DNA of 64,000 nucleotides from JAFAXD01 sp963816775 (GTDB lineage Bacteria; Pseudomonadota; Alphaproteobacteria; Rhizobiales; Xanthobacteraceae), in contig CAWFLX010000030.1 of NCBI GenBank assembly GCA_963816775.1, positions 1 through 64,000 of the forward strand. Direction: 5' to 3'. Below the pieces are notes generated by a model that was not told the DNA's origin, did no database searches, and saw only the letters and a list, made by a program, of their open reading frames with translations. Shown here piece after piece: positions 1 to 6,312 of this stretch. The position numbers were made by a program, and so were the translations under genes. Position 1 is the stretch's first letter. Each line of letters opens with the position of its first letter.

Positions 1-171
1 GAAGCCCTTCGCAATGCGTTCGTGCAATTCACTGGTATGTTTGATGTGATATTCAAATTCACCGTCGCGCTCAGGTAATTTCGCGGTCACCACATAAATT
101 CCGGGCGGGGCATAAAGCCTGCGAGGTGGAGTATATTCGACCGCTTGGCCGAGGATGAACTTATGGGGCAT
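1..171 (-). CDS. Small hypothetical protein, 3' end outside window
   Basis: A minus-strand reading frame starts at ATG 169-171 and runs off the left edge without a stop, giving 57 visible residues beginning MPHKFILGQAVEYTPP and containing YVVTAKLPERDGEFEYHIKH. This beta-rich pattern resembles a short uncharacterised protein that recurs in Bradyrhizobium-like genomes. It is the last of a run of small same-strand genes (187-366, 395-658, 665-880). No function is known to me. The C-terminus cannot be seen. Confidence 0.6.
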   Translation of the reverse strand, partial: MPHKFILGQAVEYTPPRRLYAPPGIYVVTAKLPERDGEFEYHIKHTSELHERIAKGF

Positions 172-186
172 GTTGCTCGTCTAGCG

Positions 187-366
187 TCATCGGCGGGCCA
201 GCGGGTGATCTTTTTCTATCGTCAGCGCTTCGGCCATCCCGGTCCAAAGTTCGGCTAATACAAGCCAATCGGCGCTCACACTGAAATTCGCGTGGGCCTT
301 GGCCAATTCAGCGATGCACTTCTGTGCCTTGCGGCGGCATTCCTCGGCGGTGATGGGAGCGGTCAT
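187..366 (-). CDS. Small hypothetical protein (59 aa)
   Basis: The frame runs from ATG 364-366 to TGA 187-189 and encodes 59 residues starting MTAPITAEECRRKAQKCIAE and ending EKDHPLARR. The sequence is helical and amphipathic, without a signal peptide or membrane segment. It lies 15 bases upstream of the partial gene at 1-171 on the same strand, so the two are probably cotranscribed. Short proteins opening with an AEECR(R)KAxxC pattern are common hypotheticals in Bradyrhizobium-type genomes. No function can be assigned. Confidence 0.6.
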   Translation of the reverse strand: MTAPITAEECRRKAQKCIAELAKAHANFSVSADWLVLAELWTGMAEALTIEKDHPLARR

Positions 367-394
367 TGAAGCGGCGGCCTGGTGCTTGGGCCGA

Positions 395-658
395 TCAGCC
401 CAAAGGCTGCTCCAAAACCCAGCGGTTGTTACGATCCTCGCGCACGCGACGATTTAGATTTCCTTCGGCGAAGAACGCGGCGCCACCCATCATGCAAAAC
501 GCGACGGGGAGAGCAACGAGGGCGGGCGGGAGAAGAAAGCCGCGAGCCGCCCCAGCAAGAACGGCCAAGCCCAGAGGCGCTGCTTCGCGAACGGGCGTTA
601 GCGCGCGGCTATTCGGGGCTGCGTCGAGGTCGGTCCGAACCGGGCTGAACGACAGCAA
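395..658 (-). CDS. Possible small membrane protein
   Basis: The minus-strand frame encodes 87 residues. The C-terminal 60 look protein-like: a hydrophobic stretch (about residues 29-61, including ALVALPVAFCMMGGAAFF) followed by the basic tail NRRVREDRNNRWVLEQ. The first 25-30 residues may not be translated, because they cover a 23-base sequence repeated at 3455-3477. The opposite strand has an Arg/Pro/Ala-rich frame (366-671) typical of an antisense shadow. The gene belongs to the run of small minus-strand genes at the left end. The start and the reality of the gene are uncertain. Confidence 0.35.
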   Translation of the reverse strand: MLSFSPVRTDLDAAPNSRALTPVREAAPLGLAVLAGAARGFLLPPALVALPVAFCMMGGAAFFAEGNLNRRVREDRNNRWVLEQPLG

Positions 659-664
659 CTGCCC

Positions 665-880
665 TCAGTGATCACCCTCAGATCCCCGCGCCGGTTCGCG
701 CTGCGTTAGCCACCAGCCAGCCTGTGCAGCAGGTAAGACCGATTGTTCCAACTGACCAGCTCTTGTTTCAAACTCATTGGCTAGCCGGCGAAATTCTTCT
801 TTGGCAAAGAGATCAAAGCAATCACGAGCTGATGTGCGGCAACGGGCTGCAAGAGATCGAAAATAGAGAGGGGCGGACAT
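665..880 (-). CDS. Small hypothetical protein (71 aa)
   Basis: The product begins MSAPLYFRSLAARCRTSARD and contains ARDCFDLFAKEEFRRLANEF, a helical pattern I recognise from short Bradyrhizobium hypotheticals (xxCFDLxxKEEFRRLADEF). There is no signal peptide, membrane segment or catalytic motif. It heads the small minus-strand gene run that continues through 395-658, 187-366 and 1-171. Function unknown. The tail after about residue 50 is low complexity. Confidence 0.5.
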   Translation of the reverse strand: MSAPLYFRSLAARCRTSARDCFDLFAKEEFRRLANEFETRAGQLEQSVLPAAQAGWWLTQREPARGSEGDH

Positions 881-1104
881 TGGCCCTGTTCCCTGTTTTT
901 GTTGGCTCCAAGCCCAGCCGTGCCCATTCGCAACGTATCACATTCATCCTGTTGCTCGGTGGTATCGCTTGTCGCGCGTCAACCGGCACGGCCATTGCGA
1001 AGCCACCGCCATCCTTGACCAGCGTCGGTTTCGTGGCTGTAGAGGCAGGGACCAGCCATTAACGGTTTGTAAACCATGATCGTTGATGATTTCTGCTTAC
1101 CTCC

Positions 1105-1153
1105 AAAGAAAGGCCCCGCCATTCCGACCAGTCCCAGGCGGGGCCTTTTCTTT
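1105..1153. terminator. Rho-independent terminator (bidirectional)
   Basis: A perfect 12-bp stem (1109-1120 with 1137-1148, core GGCCCCGCC/GGCGGGGCC) encloses a 16-base loop. It is flanked by AAAGAAA on the left and TTTTCTTT on the right, so it could stop transcription in either direction. It lies downstream of the broken primase-like gene on the minus strand. Confidence 0.65.
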
Positions 1154-1190
1154 GTGCCTCGTATCCTATCGCAACTTCAGCCCCGCCCGC
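1151..1190. repeat. 40-base direct repeat, copy 1
   Basis: Positions 1151-1190 (starting TTTGTGCCTCGTATCC, ending CCCCGCCCGC) match 4082-4121 base for base. Both copies are preceded by a GCGGGGC arm that can pair with the CAGCCCCGC inside the repeat, so each copy can fold as a hairpin with the TTTGTGCC...CAACTT sequence in the loop. Confidence 0.8.
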
Positions 1191-1210
1191 CGCAAGGCGG
1201 GGTTTTCTTT
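1180..1210 (+). terminator. Second tandem terminator-like hairpin
   Basis: CCCCGCC (1181-1187) pairs with GGCGGGG (1196-1202) around the loop CGCCGCAA, followed by TTTTCTTT. It lies only about 30 bases beyond the first terminator, giving two plus-oriented terminators in tandem. Its left arm is the end of a 40-base sequence repeated at 4082-4121. Confidence 0.5.
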
Positions 1211-1254
1211 CGTGTGTCCGAGAATGGAGGGCGGCGTATTTGAGCCGATCCACA

Positions 1255-1512
1255 TTACCAGGGTCGCCGGCGCCGCGATTGTCTGGCGGCCCTGAGGATG
1301 TCAAGCCCCGAAATTTCGCCGGCCGGAACGAGAGGGCCGGGGTGACGCCTCCACAGCTCGTGCAGCGCGTCGGGATCGCATGTCGCGTCTTTAAACCCGC
1401 GCGGCGTCGCCGGCCTTTTGTCAGCGCGGCAGGGGAAGCACGGCAGCTCTGGCCGATAAGGGCCGACGCTTGGTTGAGGCTCGCGGCGTTCAGCTGATCG
1501 ACGACGCTCATC
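1255..1512 (-). pseudogene. Primase-polymerase (prim-pol) gene remnant
   Basis: Reading from ATG 1510-1512 gives MSVVDQLNAASLNQ. After a frame change the sequence continues LPCFPCRADKRPATPRGFKD, then DPDALHELWRRHPGPLV, and stops at TAA 1255-1257. That order matches the N-terminal end of bifunctional primase/polymerase proteins of phages and integrative elements, which normally exceed 200 residues. The ATG overlaps the restored stop of the upstream HTH gene in a TGATG junction, as expected for a two-gene operon. At least one frameshift and a severe truncation make this a dead fragment. Family assignment rests on motif memory. Confidence 0.55.
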
Positions 1513-1733
1513 ACGCTCCCCCGGCCCCAGGCGCCAGTAATGATTCCAACGAAGCTATAGATGACTAGGCGCCGACGGCCGATGTTTACGCTCTTGACGC
1601 GTCCGGTCTTGATAAGTGCCCACATCGTGGTGTTGCCGACGCCGACGAGCTTGCACGCGGTCCTAACCGGGACGGCCAGGGGCTTTGCGCTCTCCGGCGC
1701 GTCACGTAGCATGCCTGTGGCATAGATCGTCAT
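1511..1733 (-). pseudogene. Excisionase/AlpA-like HTH gene, frameshifted near its end
   Basis: The product starts MTIYATGMLRDAPESAKPLA and contains the DNA-binding core VGVGNTTMWALIKTGRVKSV followed by IGRRRLVIY. This is the layout of small winged-HTH excisionase or AlpA-type proteins. In the uninterrupted frame it runs into unrelated sequence. Skipping one base at 1556 restores the expected ending ASLESLLAPGAGGA and a TGA at 1511-1513 that overlaps the next gene's ATG. In life it would control excision or expression of the integrated element. The iteron-like repeats at 1811-1871 lie just upstream. I infer a one-base indel, by mutation or sequencing error. Confidence 0.6.
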
Positions 1734-1810
1734 TCGTTCGCACCTCGAATCAACTCAGCGAATTGCGCCGAGTGTGAAGGATACGCGCGATTGTTGGCGT
1801 GTTTTGTGCG

Positions 1811-1871
1811 TGTCGCTATTTGTCGTTTGTCGCTATTTGTCGCGAATTTGAATTATCGACAAATTCCGACA
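1811..1871. promoter_or_regulatory. Iteron-like cluster of TGTCG repeats
   Basis: The 15-mer TGTCGCTATTTGTCG occurs at 1811-1825 and again, identically, at 1828-1842. A 13/15 match lies on the opposite strand at 1857-1871. Each unit is itself two TGTCG boxes 10 bases apart, one helical turn. The cluster lies about 80 bases upstream of the HTH/primase gene pair, where operators, excisionase arm sites or replication iterons would be expected. Confidence 0.6.
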
Positions 1872-1953
1872 GGACCGCGATGTGCGGGGGTTCACGAGCG
1901 CCTATCCATCAGGGGACAATGGGCTGGCAGTGATAACTATGGCGAAAGGAGAC

Positions 1954-2151
1954 ATGGAGATGTGGGTACTTCTGATTATCGCGCTGGCGTCACCTGGCGC
2001 ACCGGGTGGCGGAGTCCATTCTTCTATGACGACCCTTCAGTTTCAAACTCAGGCAGTCTGTGAAAATGCGGCGAAAACCGTCAATCAAATGAATGTACGT
2101 TCGGCTGCCAGCAGCTTGGCGGTCACGTCCAGCTGTATCCAACAAAAATAG
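1954..2151 (+). CDS. Small secreted or membrane-anchored hypothetical protein
   Basis: The 65-residue product begins MEMWVLLIIALASPGAPGGG, so it has a short hydrophobic N-terminus, followed by a polar region with two cysteines. I chose ATG 1954 because AAAGGAG ends four bases upstream; a longer in-frame start at 1882 has no such site. The plus-strand gene at 2207 follows 55 bases later. Similar tiny proteins with a hydrophobic leader and the ending CxQQK occur as hypotheticals in Bradyrhizobium genomes. Function unknown. Confidence 0.5.
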   Translation: MEMWVLLIIALASPGAPGGGVHSSMTTLQFQTQAVCENAAKTVNQMNVRSAASSLAVTSSCIQQK

Positions 2152-2206
2152 CTCTTGGGAACGTGCATTGAAGCTAGCTGAACTTTGAGCGTCGAGGGCT
2201 CGCAAA

Positions 2207-2611
2207 ATGACATCTATCCATTGGAGTATAGCTGCAGCCTCTGCATTGTTTCTCGCAACCAGCACAGCACTCCTCGCTGCAAGCGAAACGGACATGTCTA
2301 AGCAATATACGACTTGCATGGATAAGGCCAACGGAGTCAACCCTGACATGATTGATTGCATATTAGCCGAAACGAAACAGCAGGACGCTCGGCTAAACGA
2401 AAATTACAAGAGGCTTATGTCAAAGCTCTCCGAAGAACGAAAGAAGGCGCTCCTTGAAGCACAACGTGCTTGGATACGGTTTCGTGACGCGAACTGCACT
2501 TTCTGGGACGATCCCGCGGGCGGCCAGAGCGCAGCCGTCACCGCGAAGGAGTGCATTTTGACTACGACAGCTGACCGTGCGTCAGAACTAGAACTGGCAG
2601 ACGATCAATAA
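2207..2611 (+). CDS. LprI-like (DUF1311) secreted protein
   Basis: The 134-residue product has a signal peptide (about residues 1-25, hydrophobic core AAASALFLATSTALLA). The mature part shows the DUF1311/LprI signature: spaced cysteines, LNENYKRLMSKLSEERKKAL, then AQRAWIRFRDANC. Family members such as mycobacterial LprI inhibit lysozyme, but most are untested. It would act in the periplasm or at the cell surface. Its stop overlaps the end of a methyltransferase fragment on the other strand (2605-2775), suggesting that a rearrangement joined unrelated pieces here. Confidence 0.75.
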   Translation: MTSIHWSIAAASALFLATSTALLAASETDMSKQYTTCMDKANGVNPDMIDCILAETKQQDARLNENYKRLMSKLSEERKKALLEAQRAWIRFRDANCTFWDDPAGGQSAAVTAKECILTTTADRASELELADDQ

Positions 2612-2775
2612 GTGATTTCGCTTTCCTCGTTGAGAAAATAGGCCCTCGACTTGGCGTCATATTCGACATACCCGCCGGCGGCTTGGTTGCCGAGCCATTC
2701 GCGGACATAGCGTTCGTTCGTGCCCGTGCGCTGCGCCAATTCGGCCGGCTGACAAGGCCGCCCCAACTTTAGCCG
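2605..2775 (-). pseudogene. N-terminal fragment of a SAM-dependent methyltransferase
   Basis: The minus strand encodes PAELAQRTGTNERYVREWLG followed by NQAAGGYVEYDAKSRAYFLNEESEI and then a stop. This is the winged-helix domain that precedes the Rossmann fold in Rv2258c-like class I methyltransferases. The catalytic domain is absent because the frame ends at 2605, inside the tail of the convergent LprI-like gene. No start codon with a ribosome site is visible upstream. I read it as a broken fragment, not a small regulator, though the latter cannot be excluded. Confidence 0.5.
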
Positions 2776-3340
2776 GCGGCGCAGAACGTGTTGTCTCGGG
2801 CCTGAGCAATTGGGCTCCTCCGGGACAACTCAGGGACCTGGGCATACGACCGGGGCCGTTGGCTGGGTGAGCTAGGGTACGAACAACCAGTCACTTAACT
2901 AACGCTGACCGATAGACTTGGTTTGCCTCGCAGTTGCTCACCCTCGTGGTGGTCGTCTCGTTTTGTCAACGCGCCGCGCGAACTAGATCAGCAACGCTAT
3001 AGTCACTGCGGCGATGACGCCGCTCACGGCCATGATGACTATCGAAGTGGTGAACAACAGAGACGCTCTGGGCCAAGAATGGCCCAGCCGCAATGGCTCA
3101 AGGCACGAGCGGAACCGTTGACTGGTAAGCGGTCTGCAAGAAAGCTTCCCAGCCAATCCAAAGTATACGCCGACCGGTAGGACGTGTTTCGCTTCAGGTG
3201 AAAGGCGACGACCCTAGCCTCTCTGTCCACAGGAGAAATGTACCAGGCCAGGGCCGCCCCCCCGTGGCAGGCTTCGCAATGATGCCTGCCGCATCAATAG
3301 GCTAGCTCTAGTCCTGTCGCGTTAGGATATAACGTTAGAT

Positions 3341-3358
3341 ATATATCGTTCGATATAT
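3341..3358. promoter_or_regulatory. AT-rich palindrome, possible operator
   Basis: ATATATCG (3341-3348), two bases, then CGATATAT (3351-3358) form a perfect inverted repeat in otherwise GC-rich DNA. PadR-type regulators bind similar ATAT-rich dyads, but no padR gene is nearby. It may be the operator of a lost gene. Confidence 0.3.
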
Positions 3359-3470
3359 GGCAGTTGTGGTTGAGCCTCAGCGCCAGTTGCTCGTGCTCTC
3401 CTGTTCTTACCGCCGTTTCCGGACGGTTGGCGTCATCGTCGCTTTCAAGCCTGAGCTTCGCGAACGGGCG

Positions 3471-3581
3471 TTAGCGCCAGCAATGCTGCATGATGAAGAG
3501 GGCCGCGAGCAGGAGCGCGCCAAGCACCACAGCAACCAAGGCGATTGTGTCTAGTATCACAGGCTTCCCGGCCCCATCCAC
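3471..3581 (-). CDS. Possible 36-aa single-span membrane peptide
   Basis: From GTG 3579-3581 to TAA 3471-3473 the frame reads MDGAGKPVILDTIALVAVVL and continues GALLLAALFIMQHCWR: a short polar head, one hydrophobic span of about 20 residues and a basic end. The ribosome site is weak. The stop lies within a 23-base sequence duplicated at 582-604. It may be a real small protein or the end of a lost gene. Confidence 0.25.
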   Translation of the reverse strand: MDGAGKPVILDTIALVAVVLGALLLAALFIMQHCWR

Positions 3582-3664
3582 GTTGCCAATGGTCTCATCG
3601 CCACACCTTGCCAGTCAGGCTCGGGTGCGGCTGCTCTTTTCCAGTTCGGCCGCACGTCGATCTG

Positions 3665-3859
3665 CTAGTCGTTGAAGCCTCCCGACTGCAGAATTTCGCT
3701 CTGGACGGAGGCCGGAAGGAGGAGTCCGGTGGCCTCGTGAACGGTGAGGATTCCCGCCCGCGTCTGGCGCACGACCCGGCTGAGGTCCACGACCGGCATG
3801 GCTGGCGCGTCCTGTAGAACGGTCCTAAGTCCGTGTTCCGCCATTAACGATTTGCGCAT
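3665..3859 (-). CDS. Small hypothetical protein (64 aa)
   Basis: The product starts MRKSLMAEHGLRTVLQDAPA and contains VVDLSRVVRQTRAGILTVHE. The start is supported by a strong purine-rich site (GGAGGGGAAGGG) just upstream of the ATG. No membrane segment, signal peptide or catalytic motif is visible. It stands alone on the minus strand among remnants. Function unknown. The ribosome site is the main reason to believe it. Confidence 0.45.
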   Translation of the reverse strand: MRKSLMAEHGLRTVLQDAPAMPVVDLSRVVRQTRAGILTVHEATGLLLPASVQSEILQSGGFND

Positions 3860-4022
3860 TTCCCTTCCCCTCCGTCGTTATTGGTATTGAGCGGTCTGAT
3901 GTCGGATGCAAAACATTCCGCGCCCGCCAGTCTGCCGCCGCACCGTTGCACGCCAAGCTCGCGCATGAGCGTCATCGCCGGGCCGGGCGGTGCTGGGAGG
4001 TCATTCGATCACCGCCCCGCGC

Positions 4023-4070
4023 TCACTCGATGACCTTGTCGGCGCGCAACAGAAAGGATTCTGGAAATGC
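4023..4070 (-). pseudogene. Tail of an ABC solute-binding protein (tiny remnant)
   Basis: The minus strand reads FPESFLLRADKVIE and then TGA. ABC solute-binding proteins of the PF04392 family typically end in a P-x-x-LLARADEVIE pattern. Only about 15 residues match; upstream the frame enters the 40-base repeat. The match is short, so the call is tentative. Confidence 0.35.
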
Positions 4071-4081
4071 GGGGCTGTTTA

Positions 4082-4121
4082 TTTGTGCCTCGTATCCTAT
4101 CGCAACTTCAGCCCCGCCCGC
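4082..4121. repeat. 40-base direct repeat, copy 2
   Basis: Identical to 1151-1190. The flanking GCGGGGCTG before the repeat and CAGCCCCGC inside it form a perfect 9-bp stem. The copies are 2.9 kb apart, in the same orientation, and bracket much of the gene debris in this region. Confidence 0.8.
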
Positions 4122-4227
4122 GCAAGTAGCCGTGCGGTGCTTCTCGGCACGAGCTCGGCGCGACATGAACAAACATTTATCCTTTTGGCGGGCTGCGAAT
4201 CGGCGGTTTCGAAGGTGTGCTTGGCGC

Positions 4228-4449
4228 TGTGATGAAAAGCGCAAGATAGTCAAGCAGAACGATTACCTAATGGACGCAACGCGCTATCTCATTCTGAGCG
4301 GCTTGCAGGTTGCATGCCGAGAACCGCGTGAGGAAGCGGCCGATGAGCGACATTGGATTGATTCAACGCGATCCGATGTCAGTGTATGGGCGGCGAGGGC
4401 CGCACAAAAGCTCTATACCAGCCCGCAGGTTGGGTACCCTGTACAGTGA
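4228..4449 (+). pseudogene. Phage terminase large-subunit C-terminal remnant
   Basis: The plus frame contains DEKRKIVKQNDYLMDATRYL followed by ILSGL. The K-x-N-D-x-L-M-D-A-x-R-Y motif marks the nuclease end of terminase large subunits, which cut and package phage DNA. Only about 35 residues fit. Upstream the frame is not terminase-like, and the tail to 4449 (ending QVGYPVQ) is unrecognised. The ATPase domain is missing, so this is a prophage scar and not a working gene. Confidence 0.5.
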
Positions 4450-4712
4450 GATAGAGACCGATCAATTCCCACATCAATCAACAACGTGATTGGTCGCCCT
4501 ATCGTCAGATAGATGTCGCCGGCTCGCCCGCTCTGTTAAAACCAAATCTCGGCATGGCAACGTAAGGCGGGGCGCGGCCGGGGCTCGGCATATGATGGGG
4601 CTGGGAAAAAGCCGGGCGGGCGACGCGGCGGCGAAGGCTTGGTCAGACCGGGTGCTGTAATGCAGGAGACTGCGCCCGCTCGATCGATTTTCAATGGGGG
4701 ACGAGGACAACG

Positions 4713-5045
4713 ATGAGTGAGAAATTCTATAGCGATTATGGCAAGGTCTGTAACTGCGGCAGCACAATCCATAGTTACGAGATCGAGCGGCCAGCCTCGC
4801 GTTCAGACTGGAACGGCAAGGTCAAGACATTCTGCTATACATGCCAAGCAGAATCGGAATTCCATGTCGATAGTTGGCTCGACATGCCCGACAATCCCAG
4901 TAAAGCCGCGGCTCTGCATCGTGCAACGAGGGGCGGCTTTTTTCGACTGTTCGCTCGATCGCTGCGCTGGCAGAGGGCCAATGCGCTATGCCCTGCGAAT
5001 ATTGCAGCGAGCGTTAAGCACGCGACCACGAGCGTTCCCCAGTAA
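4713..5045 (+). CDS. Putative small zinc-ribbon protein
   Basis: The product begins MSEKFYSDYGKVCNCGSTIH and carries two cysteine pairs (CNC near residues 13-15 and CYTC near 43-46), the spacing of a small metal-binding ribbon. A purine-rich site (GGGGGACGAGGAC) precedes the ATG. After about residue 75 the composition changes and the frame overlaps the convergent fragment 4835-5611. The original protein may therefore have ended earlier and lost its stop. A hairpin with a T-run around 4908-4945 could be its terminator. Function unknown. Confidence 0.45.
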   Translation: MSEKFYSDYGKVCNCGSTIHSYEIERPASRSDWNGKVKTFCYTCQAESEFHVDSWLDMPDNPSKAAALHRATRGGFFRLFARSLRWQRANALCPANIAASVKHATTSVPQ

Positions 5046-5611
5046 AACCAATCTTCCCATTGCTTCGTGGTCTTTTCTTTCTCTTGAAGCCATCCGACCA
5101 CAAATAGTCGCCGGTCGACGGCGCAAGTCGCGGCACAGATCAGAACGCCGAAACGCAGCCGCACACGCTTGTCGACAAGACCGGCCTGCCATCCGCTCCA
5201 CACCAGCCAGAAGACATGAACGATCAGCGCGAGCGATAGCAGGAAAGCGACGCGGAGAGTCGTCACGATCCACGGGTCAAGAACACGCGCGAGCGCTGAC
5301 TGGGCCACCCCGGTAATGACGATGACGGCCAAGATGATCCAGTGGGCGGCGCGCAGCCGAAAATCGTCTTCGAAGATGCTGCGCGCCAGTGCCCAGACGA
5401 AGAATGGGCACGACAGCGCGAGGATCCCGACCAGTCCATGGAGGCGCCATGGCCAGCTCGCGCTTCCCGCGGCGCCCCACAGCAGATACGCGATTGCGCC
5501 AGCCGCGTAGAGCGCGCCGATCCAGGCGCGCGGGCGGATCGGCCCTGCGCGCAGGAACGCGGCCGTCAGCAGCAGAGCGACCCCCAATCGCGGCGCCACG
5601 GACGAGTGCAT
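4835..5611 (-). pseudogene. AraC-type regulator N-terminal membrane domain joined to unrelated tail
   Basis: The first 170 residues are hydrophobic helices with the signature PFFVWALARSIFEDDFRLRA, matching the membrane/sensor half of AraC-family regulators (usual pattern FWLFARALFDDxFRLR). The C-terminal HTH domain is missing. After about residue 175 the sequence changes to WLQEKEKTTKQWEDWFYWGT plus one more membrane span and a basic tail, which looks like the end of a different small membrane protein. I infer a deletion fusion. No downstream partner is visible, and it overlaps the convergent gene at 4713. A regulator without its DNA-binding half should be inactive. Confidence 0.45.
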
Positions 5612-5633
5612 CCAGATCGTTCACGACGATTTG

Positions 5634-6161
5634 CTAATCCAGCAGCGGCAAAGCGCGGCCTTCCTTGATGGTCCGCATCACGAAGCTCGAGCGTACGTCC
5701 TTGACGCCGGGAATGCGGCGCAGGCGATCGAATACGATTTCAGAATAGGCACGGCTGTCCTTGGCGGCGACGTGTAGGAGCGCGTCGTAGCCTCCCGACA
5801 CGATATAGCAAGACATGATTTCCGGAATCGCGCGGATTTCCTGATAGAACCGTTCGGCGGTCGAGGCGGTGACGTAGTCGAGCACCAAGGTCACGAACGC
5901 GACGAACCCGATCCCGATTGCTTCGTGGTCAAGCTGAGCCTGGTAACCCAGGATCACTTCGTCGGCCTCGAGCCGGCGAATGCGGCGCGAGCAGGGCGCC
6001 TCCGAAAGTCCGACCTTTTGAGCAATCTCGACGTTGCTGGCGCGCGCGTTCTCCACCAGCGCGCTGAGAATCTTCCGATCGAACGTGTCGATGGCCGGGA
6101 CAGCCGGGCGATTCGCGCGCCTGGCGGGCGGCCGTGGCGCTGACGCCGTTTTCTTGCGCAT
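5634..6161 (-). CDS. Lrp/AsnC family transcriptional regulator
   Basis: The 175-residue product has a basic N-terminal tail and the Lrp helix-turn-helix DTFDRKILSALVENARASNV plus EIAQKVGLSEAPCSRRIRRL (about residues 25-70). The RAM ligand-binding domain follows (YIVSGGYDALLHV). Lrp/AsnC proteins bind amino acids and usually control a divergent gene. Here the neighbour across a 150-base gap is a D-amino-acid dehydrogenase gene (6313), so this is probably its local activator. The length is typical for the family. Confidence 0.9.
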   Translation of the reverse strand: MRKKTASAPRPPARRANRPAVPAIDTFDRKILSALVENARASNVEIAQKVGLSEAPCSRRIRRLEADEVILGYQAQLDHEAIGIGFVAFVTLVLDYVTASTAERFYQEIRAIPEIMSCYIVSGGYDALLHVAAKDSRAYSEIVFDRLRRIPGVKDVRSSFVMRTIKEGRALPLLD

Positions 6162-6312
6162 AGATCCTCCAGACCGTCATTAAATTGCGCCTTTGGCTCT
6201 TTGGGCGCAGCAGATCGCAAGGAAAGCACATATTCAATTTCATAGAATCGCGCCTATATCAATCAAACCGAAGCGTTCGGCTTGCAACGTTTTGGGTGGA
6301 TGGACGACGGCA

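Larger units (their letters stand above)
2776..3664. other. Low-density stretch with no convincing full gene
   Basis: About 0.9 kb without a supported full-length gene. It contains two very short hydrophobic reading frames on the minus strand (near 2983-3060 and 3471-3581), an AT-rich palindrome at 3341-3358, and a 23-base sequence at 3455-3477 that also occurs at 582-604. The longer frames on the plus strand are Arg/Ser-rich and look spurious. The stretch fits decayed mobile-element DNA. Confidence 0.5.

Noticed and set aside
1059..1510. Reading the HTH gene as one 224-residue protein to 1059
   Set aside because: After the HTH core the frame covers primase sequence in the wrong phase and then the repeat/terminator DNA; the restored shorter ending fits the family.
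4835..5045. Treating both overlapping convergent frames as full-length genes
   Set aside because: A 210-base antiparallel coding overlap is unlikely; at least one end is a read-through into foreign sequence.
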